Positions 23,227 through 35,859 of a stretch of 64,000 nt of DNA are shown piece by piece. The notes below the pieces were generated by a model. It was not told the DNA's origin and did no database searches. It saw only the letters and a program-made list of their open reading frames with translations. Origin of the DNA: Sipunculus nudus (taxonomy: Eukaryota > Annelida > Sipuncula > Golfingiida > Sipunculidae); contig CM049314.1 of the NCBI GenBank assembly GCA_026874595.1, positions 35,569,229 through 35,633,228 of the forward strand. The letters are read 5' to 3'. Positions within the stretch are counted from its first letter, which is position 1. The number at the start of each line of letters is the position of its first letter. A program made the position numbers and the translations under genes.

Positions 23227-25800
23227 ACACCTATCATGTATTTGTTTAATATGTTACATCAGCATACACACAATTATATGGAAAACATGTTGTTCAGTTG
23301 GCGATATATCCACCTTGCATTTCAAATAGTTTGTTCCCCGCCTTAGGGCTTAATTTTGTTCCATTAATTACTTTTAACAACTTTATATAGTCATTTTAGA
23401 TCATCAGGCCTAATATATTATAGTGATAAGTCCTTTAGGATATTTTGAGCAAACCCATTTAGAAAAATTCAGAAATGTTTTGAAAAATGTATGCCTATAC
23501 ACTGTTTAGATTTTTTTTGTCATGAAGGTTTTTGTTTACCCTTGAAATAATACACTATACTATAATGGCTTCAAGAACTCAACTCATTATTTTGTCATAA
23601 AGGTAAACTTTACACTTTACAGAAAAATAAAAACAGGTCTCTCGAAAACTAATGATTAAAATATAGATAACATATACGTATTTTATAAGAATATATGTTA
23701 TATATCCAATCGGGGTGGTTGCATGGAATTTAAAGATAAGTTCATAATTGTTGCACAAGACTGTTTCACACATGGGGTATGTATATCTATGAATTAAGTT
23801 TTGATATGGAATATATTGCAACCTTTAGATAACTGACTGCATTCAGTTGATTCAGTGGTTCACTATATCATATGTATACAAAATTTCACATCACGCAACA
23901 TAAGTAACTGTACGCATGACATGAATGCTGCCAAGTTTCTTACTTGGGGAACCCGTATCACTTCTCTCCTCAGTCAACGATATAAAATCGTTAAGGAGGA
24001 TAATACTGATTTGATATATTATAATTTATATAATGTTGCATCTAACAGTAATATGACGGATATGGTAGTTTTTTTCTTCGTATATAACTGAATACGTTTC
24101 CCGCAGAGTTCCATTTGGGTTTGGCCTGCGCAACGTCACATCCTGGTGCTAACATGACCGGGTGAATGCTGCACTTGCGGGTTCTGGTTGCAGAATGATC
24201 CCCCTTGCTTGATCATAAACTTAGGAACTTCTTAAATCAGATTCGTTTTTGAGTGAAATATGAGCATGGGGCACAACGTTCTCCAAGGAAGACGGGGCTG
24301 TACGTGAAACTTCTCATGGATTGTTAAATCAAGCCAGTAATGTTCTTGTTCTTTGATCAAATAATACAACATTAGTACAATGGTTCATACGTATATGCAT
24401 ATTTAAATACATGCTTATCGAGATATCAAAATGTATGACTTCCGTGTGTTGCTTACATTTTCAACCGACCATGGCTGGTAAGCTGATTACATACATATTG
24501 TTAATACTAAGTGTACACTTATAGACACACCCATATATAGTATGCATCGTATCATGTTTGTTTTCCACTGCATGTCACTTCAGGTCCATCACAAACATCA
24601 TAGACCTATATATGTATGTCAAACGTATCAGTGCTTAATCACCACTTTCCTGAAGTGCTTCGTGATGGTGTGTATTTCAACGAAGAATCTCTCAGTTTAC
24701 AAATTATAATGTACCCGCAGAAATCGTGTAAAAATTTATTTTTCATTTCCTAGAAATAAAGAAAAAAAATACTGTGCACCACTTAGCCGCATTGGTATGA
24801 ATGAGGAGGTAATATCCATTGTGGATTAATCAATATTAATAATGTTATGTTGTATAACTTCCTAGCTTGCTTAAAAAGACATAAATCTCACCACCCAAAG
24901 AATTACATGGCCTGTTGTTTGGTGAAAAAGCAGTATAAGTAGTATAAAGCAGAAAATGCATGCAAAGCACCTGTGAGAGACAAATCGATTAATATCCAAA
25001 TATAGATGTTTATAGTTGTTTTTGTTTCATGAGGGAATTTATAATAATGTTAGTTAGACTAAGGTGCACTTTGGTAAAATTTACACGTCCATGTAGTTAA
25101 ACATAAAAAGTTTATTTTATAATATTGTTCGGTGCCCTCCCGATCACTCACTCTCCCATTGACAGAACCTAGTCATAGATATAAAAATGGATGTAACCTC
25201 TACACATGTAACACGAAAGGTTATAAATGAATATAAGAATTATGCTTTATAATGAAATTATAGATGTATCTTCATGTGTGAGACAATTGGTCAATATATA
25301 TGATATAAAACATTATGATAATTTTTCTGGCATAAAGGATTTAGTTTATTTTCTAAAATGTCCCAGAAACCACTTCCATGAAACCGAAAGTCTTTGAATA
25401 GCCCTACATAATTACTAAAATACAAATGCCGAATGACATAATGGTCATACTTACAAAAACATGCTACAATAATTTATGTATGATCTCACATCCGAAAATA
25501 TTTTTAAATAGAATTTATATTCATTACGCTGTACATCATCACAATAACCCTTATTCAACAATCAACCAATTAAACACAATACCTGCATTTTAAGACCGAT
25601 AAAACTACGGATGCTCTACATGGAAATTTGAAACAGATCATGCGATATAATAAGTTCAAAAAGTGAAGCTGACGTGGAAATATAGCAATCTTAACGAACC
25701 TATCAATAACATAAACGTGTTTACTATCTTTCAAGTGCTTACTGATGTTTCCCCACCAGGATTTAATTGAATGTATTATACTGCTGAACGTATGCTGAAC
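23227..25800. other. Intergenic, no supported gene
   Basis: Short frames exist (for example 23855-24091 plus) but lack splice partners or recognisable motifs. Confidence 0.4.
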
Positions 25801-25812
<12 letters not shown>

Positions 25813-25845
<33 letters not shown>

Positions 25846-25846
25846 A
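25813..25846. repeat. (TA)n microsatellite
   Basis: Interrupted TA run about 110 bases past the 3' end of the TRIM/NHL locus. Confidence 0.9.
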
Positions 25847-25959
25847 ATTTGTATGTGTGTAAATATGCTTTCAAAAAATACTAAAGAAAGAGGCAGCAAC
25901 AGCTTCCTATCAATGCGACACAGATACAGAATCATGCCTGTAAATTGTAAAATGCAAAT

Positions 25960-27756
25960 TTACAATTGGAACAATATAGGACCATCATTGTTCTCATGCT
26001 CTGTTATCCAAAGTCGTCCATCAGTGTCACATGATATATCACAGGGGTCGGTGATCTCATCACATCCGGCGATTATGTGTCTGATGAAGGAACCATCGAT
26101 ATTAAACTCAGAAATGCTATCGTTTTCAAAATCGGCGACCAGAATTGTCCCAGTCGGAGAGACTGCGCAGTCTTCTATGTCTGAGTTAGTCTGAGTACCA
26201 AGCTGTCCTACCTTCCTCCGGTCTTCGTTCCACAGTTTTACACTCCGACCAAATGAAATAACGTATTTATCCCTGCTCCCTTCTGATGCTACGTTAATTC
26301 TAATGAGCTCATCAGTTTGAAGACTGTTTTTCCATATCATATTTCCTTCTTCATTATATTTCCTTACATCTTCCTTTCCATCTATTGCATCTGATATTAT
26401 CACATTCCCAGCAGAATAAAAAAGTACTGCACGGTATATCATAGTCCTTTATGGTCTCCGTCCTGTCTATAATTGTAACTTCAAAAACTCTGTTACGGAT
26501 TTCATCAGCACAAAGTATTCTGTTCTTGTGAGTTGAAACCCGTGTGATATATCGTGACGTTGGAAATTTTGTTGAACAACCTTCAATGGAATCAAAGAGT
26601 ACAAGTGATGTCTGGTCGGCAGAAACACAGACAGCCCGGCCATTATTCAGGACACCTATGCCACAAGAAGAATTAATTTGATGGTTCTTATACCTCTTGA
26701 TTAACCTTGCTTGTCTTTTCCCTGATTCCCATTTGTTACTGGGTTTTCTCCCAATGAAGGGCCCGATGCCTTAGCCGATTTTTCAGTTTCATCTGCAGGG
26801 CAGTCAACTGATGACAATACACCAACTTTCGGTTCTAAACCGTGAACAAATTTCGCAGTCACTCATATCCATACTCTGAGCCATGGACTTGTATAATTCA
26901 TCTTCTTTTTCAACAACCCTCTTTAATGTGTTAACCCCATGGTCCACTTCATTCGAGCAAGTTTCCCTTAACTCCCGTAGCAACATTTGCCCCTGTGCAT
27001 CAATAGATGCTTTCATATTCTGTACCGTTTGGTCAATATCTTTTTTTTATTTTCTCAAAGAATCTTTGTTGAATCATGTATACCTGAAGGGTTTCTTTTC
27101 TCTCTAAAAGTTTCTTTTTCAAGATATCCTGGCTTTTAACATAGGAAGATTTTATATCAGCGGCCACCTTTGCAATGTCATTTAGGGAACCTTGGTGGCT
27201 ATCGTGATTAGAACTCAGTAAACAATCCACACACAAAAGTAAATTACACTTGTGACAAAAGCGTACATACTTGCTGTGATGTTTTGTACACATGTTTGAC
27301 TTAAGTTCTTCCTCAATTTTTATGTCGACCTTTTCGTGAAAATGGAACCCAGGAAAGCTGTCGTGTTTTTCAACACAATCGTCACATAATTTTCGGTCAC
27401 AGGTTAAACATGTTACTGCAGCACGGAGAAATTTCCCCTTCGTGCAACAGCTTATGCATAAATGCATCTTGCCGAGGGATCGAACCAATTTGCTGGTATG
27501 AACTGCTGACACATTCAATGGGAGGTTAGCAACCCCTTCCGGGTAGTCGTGTGTCCTCACGGCATGTTGGACAGGACACAGAATTCTGATTTCCTGGAAT
27601 GCCATCGGCCATGTTTTCAAGGCAAGGGGTACAAAATGTATGTAAGCAACGTAGTGTTCGTGGTTGACGGGTTGCAAGAGGCTCCATGCATATCTGACAC
27701 AATAACACCGCGTCTAATTCATTCAGTGAAGACGGTTTTGGCATAGAAGAGGCCAT
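25960..27756 (-). pseudogene. TRIM protein with C-terminal NHL-like propeller, broken by five single-base frame changes
   Basis: From the ATG at 27756: RING (Cys20, Cys23, Cys37, His39, Cys42, Cys45…CPTC), B-box1-like (CISC…CLTC…CDDC), B-box2 (CTKH…CHKC…CVDC…H), coiled coil, then a C-terminal part rich in NHL/WD-like turns (GTILVADFENDSISEFN, DPCDISCDTDGRLWITEHE) ending at 25960. The frame is lost at about 27533 (an extra G in a G4 run), 27045 (extra A in A8), 26850 (extra T in TTT), 26762 (net one base short) and 26418 (extra T in T6). Between the breaks the protein remains well conserved, which suits either very recent pseudogenisation or homopolymer errors in the assembly. A splice acceptor (TTTTTTTCAG) lies 8 bases before the ATG, as at the other TRIM loci. 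If intact it would be a cytoplasmic E3-ligase-like protein of about 590 aa. Confidence 0.8.
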
Positions 27757-27767
27757 AACTTGCTCTG

Positions 27768-29188
27768 AAAAAAATATTTATATACGTATATTACGGTTAA
27801 TGATTTTATTATACTGAAAAAAAAATATTTTACCCCTTTACGTGTATTATTTAGCTAACAATATCACGTGAGTTTTGATTACATGTATGGTTTTAATATT
27901 ACTTCCTTTTAGAATGGCCCTACGAAAATAATTTTTGTTTAATTTGACTATTTATCATCTTTCAAATAATATGCAAGAGGCCAATCTGTCATCATTTATA
28001 TACTCATTTTGACAAAAGAAACTGACATAAGTGAAAAAAAAAATACCTTCCTGGTGATATCTGTTAACATAAGTATGTGTAAACGTAGATCCCGAAACCA
28101 TTGGAGGCCAAGATGATAAACTTTGACTTTTCATCAGTTTGCTTAAATGCTTAACCTGTTAACAAACACAGCACACCGTACAGGAGACCATCAATTATTA
28201 ACTGGTTTTGAACTTCGACCTATTGATTTATGTCAACGCGTAAGTACTCTGTTATGGTGATATAACCTTTTTTCGCCTGTAAGGTCAATAACGCCCATAA
28301 AATCTTATCTGATCGATATCACCTAAGCGACCTGACATGCAACTGATAAGTGTCGTTATCATTTTAAATGTCACATATGTGGCAGACCTGTCCATATGCT
28401 GCATGATAAACCGGAATTCTGTCTGGAATGTACCATACCTTACATAATAGCATGAGTGGATAACGGTCAAGTAATAAATATGCTACCTGGGGAAATTTTG
28501 GTCAGGTCAACTTGTATTTTGGCCGTGGAACAGTGACCTGGTATAAATAGGTTGTGTAAACATCGTTGAGATGTTAGAATACAATTTGTTTGATAGTTCG
28601 TGTAAAAAGGTTTTTGTGGGTGATTACACTGACATAAATATTGTTCCTTATCGAGATGTAAAATTCATTTCCTCTTTAGGTTCCCATGTTTGACTAAATT
28701 GTACTCGGATGACTGCTCATACCTCTCAAAATTATACTGATTGATATTTTACCAGTCACCGACGTTCCATTCTTTGAGAAAGATGGGTATTATTTCTGTC
28801 TACTTACAGACATATCTGTCCGTATATTTTCCATACAAAGATGGGTTTTATGATGATGCCGAGGATTATTATTATGGCATCTGTAGGTTAGAAATGGCAT
28901 TATAACTTAGACAGAGATTATTTTGCTGGTACAGGCAAAATAGTCAAGCAAGTAAAATAGCCAATTACATACAAATGTAAGTTTAGCCGGTACCATAAAG
29001 ACGCCCACTATAACTTTGTCATACATTTAAAGCTTACATGGGGCAACTCATTTAATTAGAGGAGTTGTATAAGCAAATGTTAGTTTGTGCTATTGATGTC
29101 ACCTCACAAAAGAGAGTACCGACTTATTTAGGTGGGTTGTTTGTGTCGCAGTTGGTGTTATGTGCCAGGGAAGATAAAACTCTGACCT
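27768..29188. other. Intergenic / possible 5' leader region, no supported gene
   Basis: No coding region. A TATAAATA motif on the plus strand near 28551 has no ORF after it that I can support. Confidence 0.4.
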
Positions 29189-29690
29189 ATGTTGTAGAAT
29201 ATGTATAAAAAACAAGAGGTAATCATATATAATCATTTCATTGCATATAATCATTTCTTTGCATTTGAGATTACACAAACATATGGACTATACATAACCA
29301 TAGCCCAGTATGCTATATAGCTGGTAATACATACCATAACATATGTTGTAGACTATGCATAAAAACAAGAGGTAATAAGTGTAAAATCGTTTTATTCCAT
29401 TTGAGAATACACAAACATATATACATGTAGACTTTACAAAACCGTTGCCCAGTTGGCTATATAGCTGGTAATGCATACCATAAATTATGTTGTAGACTAT
29501 GCATAAAAACAAGACGTAAAAAGTGTATGATAATTTTTATTGCATTTGAGAATGAGACAAACATTTATACATACAGACTATGCATAACCATAGCCCAGTA
29601 GGCTTTGTTGCCGGTAATGCATAGCATAAAAAAAGAAGAGATAATCACTTTTATTGCCTTTCAGAATTTAGATGACATATGTAAAAGTAT
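29189..29690. repeat. Tandem repeat, ~145-155 bp unit, 3+ copies
   Basis: The motif GTTGTAGA(A/C)TATG(C/T)ATAAAA recurs at 29191, 29345 and 29489 (spacing 154 and 144), each followed by ACAAGA(G/C)GTAA, a TTGCATTTGAGA block and GTTGGCTATATAGCTGGTAA-like sequence. A degraded fourth start is near 29620. Short frames over it are artefacts. Confidence 0.8.
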
Positions 29691-29734
29691 ACATATATAA
29701 AAAATGAAATTGTATGTACTAAAATTGGGTTCTA

Positions 29735-32700
29735 AACATTATCTGCAGTTGTTTTAATACCAAAATTTGTTTTTGGTGCAGTTTTCTTACCAATGAAGTA
29801 AAGATGCTGCTACTCAAGGCAGGAGTCACACACAATGGAACCTCTTGCTGTCTTTGATGTTTCAGCATCCCCTTCACAGACCTGGCATATATACAGTAGA
29901 GACATCTGCTTCCTCCCCTGGTAGACATGTTGGACATCAGCCCAGCCATCATCATCAAAGTATTTGTGAATCAGAATTAAGCTGACGTTTTCTTCCAGGC
30001 ATGCAGAAAGAATCAAACGTGGGTTTTGCTCAACATATTTTTCAGTTAATACTGATCCCTTCTTGGCAAGAATAGTGGAATCTTGCTATGTAAACCAGGC
30101 CAATAACTGGTGATCAAATTCTTCAGTTACAAGTTGGTTCGCACATTCTGCGAGGTGTGGTGGGTTACTTTGTTCTGTGGAGGACTGTATGCCTGGGATG
30201 GTATCTGATATACCGCTGCCAGATGGACTTCAAGTAGGGGGATGCTTGAATCTGTGGAGATTTTGTGGTTGACTGGGTTCCGAGATGGGTACCTCGAAGA
30301 TTTTGTTTAGGAATGTAGTGGCTGATGGGATATTTGAACTGACATCTGGTGTTTTTGTCAGGACGTTCAAGCGTCGGATGGTTAGTAGGGTGCATGAGCT
30401 TGTATCTGAGATACCACTGGTAATTACTTGATCATTATCACATCGTTTCCTGCTTGCCAGATATATGCTAATTTCTGCAATAATTCCAGTTTGTGGTTGA
30501 CGTCACACATTCCTTCACTTGCAGCTAGGTGTTGCTAGATTTTATGTGACTGTTGATTCTTCGCGAAACTTCTCCACCTCTGAAGCACTAGTCGTGAAGG
30601 AGCTAGCTGAACTGATATTGCAGAAACCTGGCATGAGGTAGGATAAGTCCTTGGCTGTAATACTCCTCTGTATATCTCACATGACAAAGGTCAGGGTAAT
30701 ACAGTTCCATATCAACAGCCGACATAACAGCAAAGATGTGATGACATGGCACGTTATGACACTTGATGAAAGAACATGTACATTGTTACAGGTGCCCTCT
30801 TTATTGTGTGCAGCGGTGTTGCATGTGTTTCTTGAGGGGTGCTCCATGCGTTGCTGACATTCGGTTCGTGTGCCAAGCGTAGCTCTTGTTGTAGCGGCCT
30901 CGCCTCGCCGGATGTTGCAGGTTCGGTTTAATCCGCATTGGTTGAACCCTGTCGCGTAGATACCCAGCGTTCTTTGTTCTTGTATGTTCTTCGAGCGTGT
31001 TTATTATATTAGGTTCTTTAGATTGTTTGAGAAATGGAAAATTCTCGGCTTGAGGTGAAAAGTTATATAAAGAGGCCGTGTTTTAAAGACGGGAGAGAGT
31101 TGAGAGAATATTCCAGCACACACAGTTTGTGGGACCTATTCGGATAAGTGCGGCAATTATAGATTTTCTTCAGATTTTATTCTGGATTTGTAACGGATCT
31201 TTTATAGTCTATAGAGCTTTACATTGGACTGTTATTCTCTGAGAAGATTTGTGTGAACTGTTCATCTGAATTTTAAGCGTTAAAGGACTAATCGCTGTGA
31301 CAGTGGTGTTATCCAAGTACTGTGCACTTTGTTTATTGGGCTGTGTGATTATATTGCTGTTATACTGTTTTTGTACTGTGTAATTGTATTGATTTATTGT
31401 ATTGTAATGTTAGGGTTATTTTAAGAATAAATTATAGTTATTTGTTAACAAAAAAAAAACACTGACACTAGACATTTCACGCTGCCTGGTGTTACAGAAT
31501 CTGATTTTTTTTTATCTCCATGACAAAGCTAATTTTCGTCACGCATACGTGATCTGTTGATATTATGTTCCGTAAAAACATGAATCTTGGGTAATGCATA
31601 GCGTACCTTGTGCTGTGGCAGCTTTGAAGGCACCACTTCAATCAGGTGAACTTTGGAGGCCAGCTTCATCTGCTCTGTGATGATTGTGAATGTGTGGGGT
31701 AACACGTTGGTGGAACTGGTGCTGAACACTTCCCTCATTGAATTGTACACTTGGTACTTTCTGAAACATCACAAAGGCTCGATGATCTCGTTCTGTCTGC
31801 AGGGTTGCCAGCACTTGAAAGAATGTTGCTAAGAAATCCTTGAGACACATTTCAAGGGTTGTGACTGACTTTAATTTCTGGAAGAAGTTCTCTAGTTTGT
31901 TGTTTGTGCGAACACACAGGTTCATTTCTCGTTGCTTGAAGCGTTCAACCCATTCCTTCTTTATAAGCTTCAATTTTTCTGAAAGTACCTAAGAACACTG
32001 GCAATTCCGGTGTTATGAAGCTGCTGTACACTGTTGTTGTAGGGCTCCTCACAGTTTGCGAAAGTAATCTTTTTCATTATATCTAAGACTGTTGCTTTCT
32101 GTTCACCACTGATCCCTATTTTCTCAGTTGTTATTTCTCGCTAGAATGTATGTAGCACATGAACTAGACTTTTGTGCATATCTGCTTGTGATATCTCTCT
32201 TCAGTCATGTACTTGTCAGTAATAATGACTATAACATCAGTCCATCTGGGCTTGCTACGTTTGGACAACTGAACCATCTTCTTCAGCAAGGGAGCCTGTT
32301 CATTAATGACTAAGAAAGCGCAAGCAACCTGATTCCCTCCATTACCATCTATCATCAGTATCTCAAAATGAGAGAAACCAAGGATATTGGTTTTGTGCGT
32401 GGAATCAATCAGAATTACTTCTGGATATTGAAGAAAAAGTCCTTGCAGTATGAACTCTTCATTGATGATAAATTCAGTTTCAAGTCCAGATATGCCTGAC
32501 GGTTTAGATTTGATCTGCTGTAGTTTTGGAGTGGATGACGTGATAGTTTGCTTATAAAAAGCTCCGATATTATGAATATCTTTAAACAAGATGTGTTTTC
32601 CAGGTTTCTCTCGAAAATGTTGCCTTACTATCTTTCTGTTTGCCCTGACGTAAAGCATCTCTGTTACCTCGGACCAGTGTCAGTGTCATTTAGCCTTCTC

Positions 32701-33075
32701 TGAGCTGATATGAGTTTGTATGAACATTCACTGACAAAATGATTATGTTCATTTTTGAATCCTGTCACTTCAAGAGACTGTCCGTCCTTTGTAGCTTTCA
32801 ACTTTAAAGTGAATGGGCAGTGCATCTCCTGTGTATGCTGATATGGTCTTTCGTCATTGGACTGACTTTGGTAAGCCCTCCATCCAATTTGTGCATTTGT
32901 AGATGACTTCTGAGAATTTAATTACATGATTGAATACACGTTTTGGAGCTCTTTGTTGAGAAGTGGCAATTGTTTTAGGAATTCCGGCGCCAAAGGTCTA
33001 TGTTGTATGTCTCTTGAAAGAAACAAGTTGTTTTTCAAATTCCTCCCGTGAAAGAAACAAGTCTCCTTGGCTTAT
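29735..33075 (-). pseudogene. ZSWIM3-like (MULE transposase-derived, SWIM zinc finger) pseudogene with C-terminal PHD-like end
   Basis: Minus-strand pieces in order: GDLFLSREEFEKQLVSF and an N-terminal zinc-like segment (MHCPFTLKLKATKDGQ…EHNH) at about 33070-32680; a MULE/DDE-like core at 32658-32164 (PEVILIDSTHKTNILGFSHF … VIVIITDKYMTE); a linker with an in-frame TAG at about 32140; a helical part 31973-31530; a SWIM motif (CTCSFIKCHNVPCHHIF) near 30780-30730; and a PHD-like end (CQVCEGD…VCDSCLE) near 29900-29810. Several frameshifts and stops separate the pieces. Zinc-finger SWIM proteins of this type are domesticated Mutator-like transposases (family knowledge). The order is intact but a ~0.6 kb LTR-like block splits it between the helical part and the SWIM motif. 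Confidence 0.7.
30887..31496 (+). mobile_element. Candidate solo LTR nested in the ZSWIM pseudogene
   Basis: The block starts TGTTGTAGCGG and ends GGTGTTACA, with TATATAA at 31064-31070 and AATAAA at 31426-31431 followed by an A10 run, which fits a U3-R-U5 plan on the plus strand. Its composition differs from the pseudogene on both sides. No target-site duplication could be confirmed, so the ends are approximate and the LTR call is inference. Confidence 0.4.
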
Positions 33076-33710
33076 CTAGTTTTCTGTAATACATGAGTAC
33101 ACTTCTTATTGCATTTGGAATTGTGCAACATATATATAAGCGTAGATCAAAGGACAGTAAAGGATGTTTTTACCTACAATTTTTATATTTCCTTTGAAAG
33201 CTTTAAGAAAGTGCAAAAAACAAACTTACATGATTTCTTAACTCATCAAGTTCTGTGTAAACTGTCAGTGGTGACACCAGCAGACACAAACACACATGTA
33301 GCTGTTTTCACGGCTTTTCTGATTACAGATATATCTTTGAAGGTATGATTACTATGAAACATAGGAACTCAAACAACACACCTAATTAAGCCATTTATGA
33401 TGTGACCATAAGAGCACAATTTCACACTTGCTAAAAAAACTTCTCTAATTAATAAGTGACCCTATGTAAGCTCTTAAATGTTTGACACAATCAAAGTTAT
33501 AGTGCGGGTCTTTATTGTACAGACAGAAAAAGACATTTAAATGTACCGGCAAAATAGCTACTTTGTACAATATATACAGTGGCTAAAGTTCAGGCCTAAT
33601 TGCGTTTCATGCGTAATAGATAAAGAAGGCTAACAAGAGTACGCTGGTTTTGTAAAAGGTGACCATAATTATTTCTTATTTCAAGTATTTTGTTACGTTA
33701 ACACGTCGGG
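33076..33710. other. Intergenic, no supported gene
   Basis: A TTATTGCATTTGGAAT fragment near 33108 resembles part of the tandem repeat at 29189-29690, on the other side of the ZSWIM pseudogene. Nothing else was recognised. Confidence 0.35.
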
Positions 33711-34055
33711 GTCTAGCTGCCGCCAGTCGGGTCCCAGTGCCGCCAGTCGGGACCCAGTGCCGCCAGTCTTGGTCTTGTGCCGCTAGTCGTGGTCCAGTGC
33801 CGCCAGTCTGGTTTCACTGGTGCCAGTTGGGGCCCAATGCCATCAATCTGATTCCACTGCCTCCAGTCGGGTTCCACTGGGGCCAGTTGGGTTCCAGTGT
33901 CGCCAATCTGGATACAGTGTCGCAAGTAGGATTCCTGTGCCGCCAGTCGGGGTCTGGTGCCGTCATGATTGTTCCAGTGCCGCCAGTCGATGTCCAGTGG
34001 CCGCGGTTGGGGTTAAGTGCGACCAGTTGTTGTCCAGTGCCGCCAGTGCCAGTTT
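33711..34055 (+). repeat. 20-bp GC-rich minisatellite, array 1
   Basis: About 17 imperfect copies of a 20-bp unit close to CCAGTGCCGCCAGTCGGGTT. As 20 is not a multiple of 3, several frames stay open across it on both strands; none is supported as a gene. Confidence 0.95.
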
Positions 34056-34154
34056 AAGTCGTCTAGAGAATATAGTTGAGCTTTCAGTGAAGAAGGGTAT
34101 TTAGGTGTCGCTAAACACGATTGTGAATTTTGGCTTCGGTGCCTAAAAGCCAGC

Positions 34155-34490
34155 CTGCCACCAGTTTGGCACCAGTGCCGCTAGACTTGGATCAGGGCCG
34201 CAAGTCGGAGTTCTGTACCGCCAGTCGGGCTCCATTGCCGCAAGTCTTGGGCTTGTTTCGCCAGTTCAGTCCAGTGCCGCCTATCAGGTTCCAATGTCGC
34301 CTGGCGGTGGCCAGTGCCACCTCTTGGGGTCCATTGCTGCCAGTTGGGGACCGGTGCCACAAGTCAGGATCACGTGCCAACAGGCGGGACCCAGTGCAAC
34401 TGACGGGCTCATGGGCGGCCAGTCGATGTCCAGTGCCGCCAGTCGGTATCCGGTGCCGCCAATCGGGGGTCAGTATTACCAGTTTAGGAT
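34155..34490 (+). repeat. 20-bp GC-rich minisatellite, array 2
   Basis: The same 20-bp unit family as array 1, more diverged, separated from it by about 100 bases of unique sequence. Confidence 0.93.
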
Positions 34491-34828
34491 GTCTAGGGAC
34501 TGTTTAACCGCAGGGATTTTGTATTTGTGTGCAGCCAGTGTATTTTATGTGGATTATATCCCTCTCTTGTAAGGAGTAACAGACTGGGAGCCCTTTCTGG
34601 TAGGTGGTGGATGATTCTGTAATTTACTGATAATATCTTCATTGTAAGTGGCTAAATGGTGAGTGCACCATCAAAAGTCACACCATCTCTGCTTTACCAA
34701 GTTGACCTAGGGCAACCTAGTCCATTGCTTTGTAAGCGCGATCGTTTTTACTAAAGCTCCGGTAGGGGCAACGTTTATCGGATGACATCTATAGTGCAGC
34801 TGCAAAACAATAAGCAGTCCTAAATATG

Positions 34829-34830
<2 letters not shown>

Positions 34831-34888
<58 letters not shown>
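34831..34888. repeat. (TA)n microsatellite near the left edge of duplication copy 1
   Basis: Uninterrupted TA run ending about 55 bases before the start of the 34942-40594 duplicated block. Confidence 0.95.
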
Positions 34889-34891
<3 letters not shown>

Positions 34892-35859
34892 CGAATTATG
34901 ACCAACATAACACATGGGCTAACTAAAATGAAAGAAAATGCATGGGGATGGTAGAGCTCAATTAGTTGACATGCAATTAATAATTTTGTATCGTAAAAGT
35001 GAATTTTTGCCTGCATGTTAACGGATGAGGGCAAAGCATTTTGGCCGTGTAGAGGGGTATGTATTAACGCATATTGTTACACACATACTAATGTAAACAT
35101 TATAGGTTAAATGGAGGAGTTAGAATGTATGTGTTAGGTTGTGATTTTGTGAACAGTTTATAAAATACGCACGTATATTTGCACGAAGTGACTAGGCCTT
35201 AATAATATGATCTAAAGCCTAGTTACGACTGAACTATCATCACGCAAGAACTTATTACAAGATCTGACCTGAATAACAAGGGCGCCATGTAGCACAGCCA
35301 GTAACGAGCATGGTCGACAGAAAAAGTGTATGTTTTATATTGGCTAATGAATGAAGCGTTACCAAATTCACTTAATCCATGGAGCTTAAGCCATTTGTTG
35401 TGGTTTATTCTAAAATATATATACATAATATATATATGTACAATCATGAAGTATTCTTTTTTCCCACACAGATATATATGTATTGATATGTATTGTTAAA
35501 TATGAAAACATAATATAGTATTCCTCTGAAAAATGTATACTCTATCTTAAAGTTAATGGTCTGAGTTTAAGTTCAATCTCTGTATTTAGTATATATTGAA
35601 CTAAACATCTTACCTGACATATTTGGTTACAGCCCACTAAAGAAGACAAATTACCGCAATTCAGCTTTCGAAACTGAACATTGTAATCACTTTAATTTTA
35701 CCAGGTAACTTGATATTAGAATGACTTATAATAAATACACGTCCCGATTGTCTCAGGAAGAAGATAGTTGCTGTTTGTCCTCTGGATTGGGTTACAATTC
35801 AATATATGAGCAGTTGATTGACTTCCTCGATTTAAAATATCACAATATCTGTTAAACAT

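Noticed and set aside
33659-34572. Pro/Gly/Gln-rich frames of up to 132 aa over the 20-bp minisatellite
   Set aside because: The unit length is not a multiple of three and several frames on both strands are open together; no start context or promoter.
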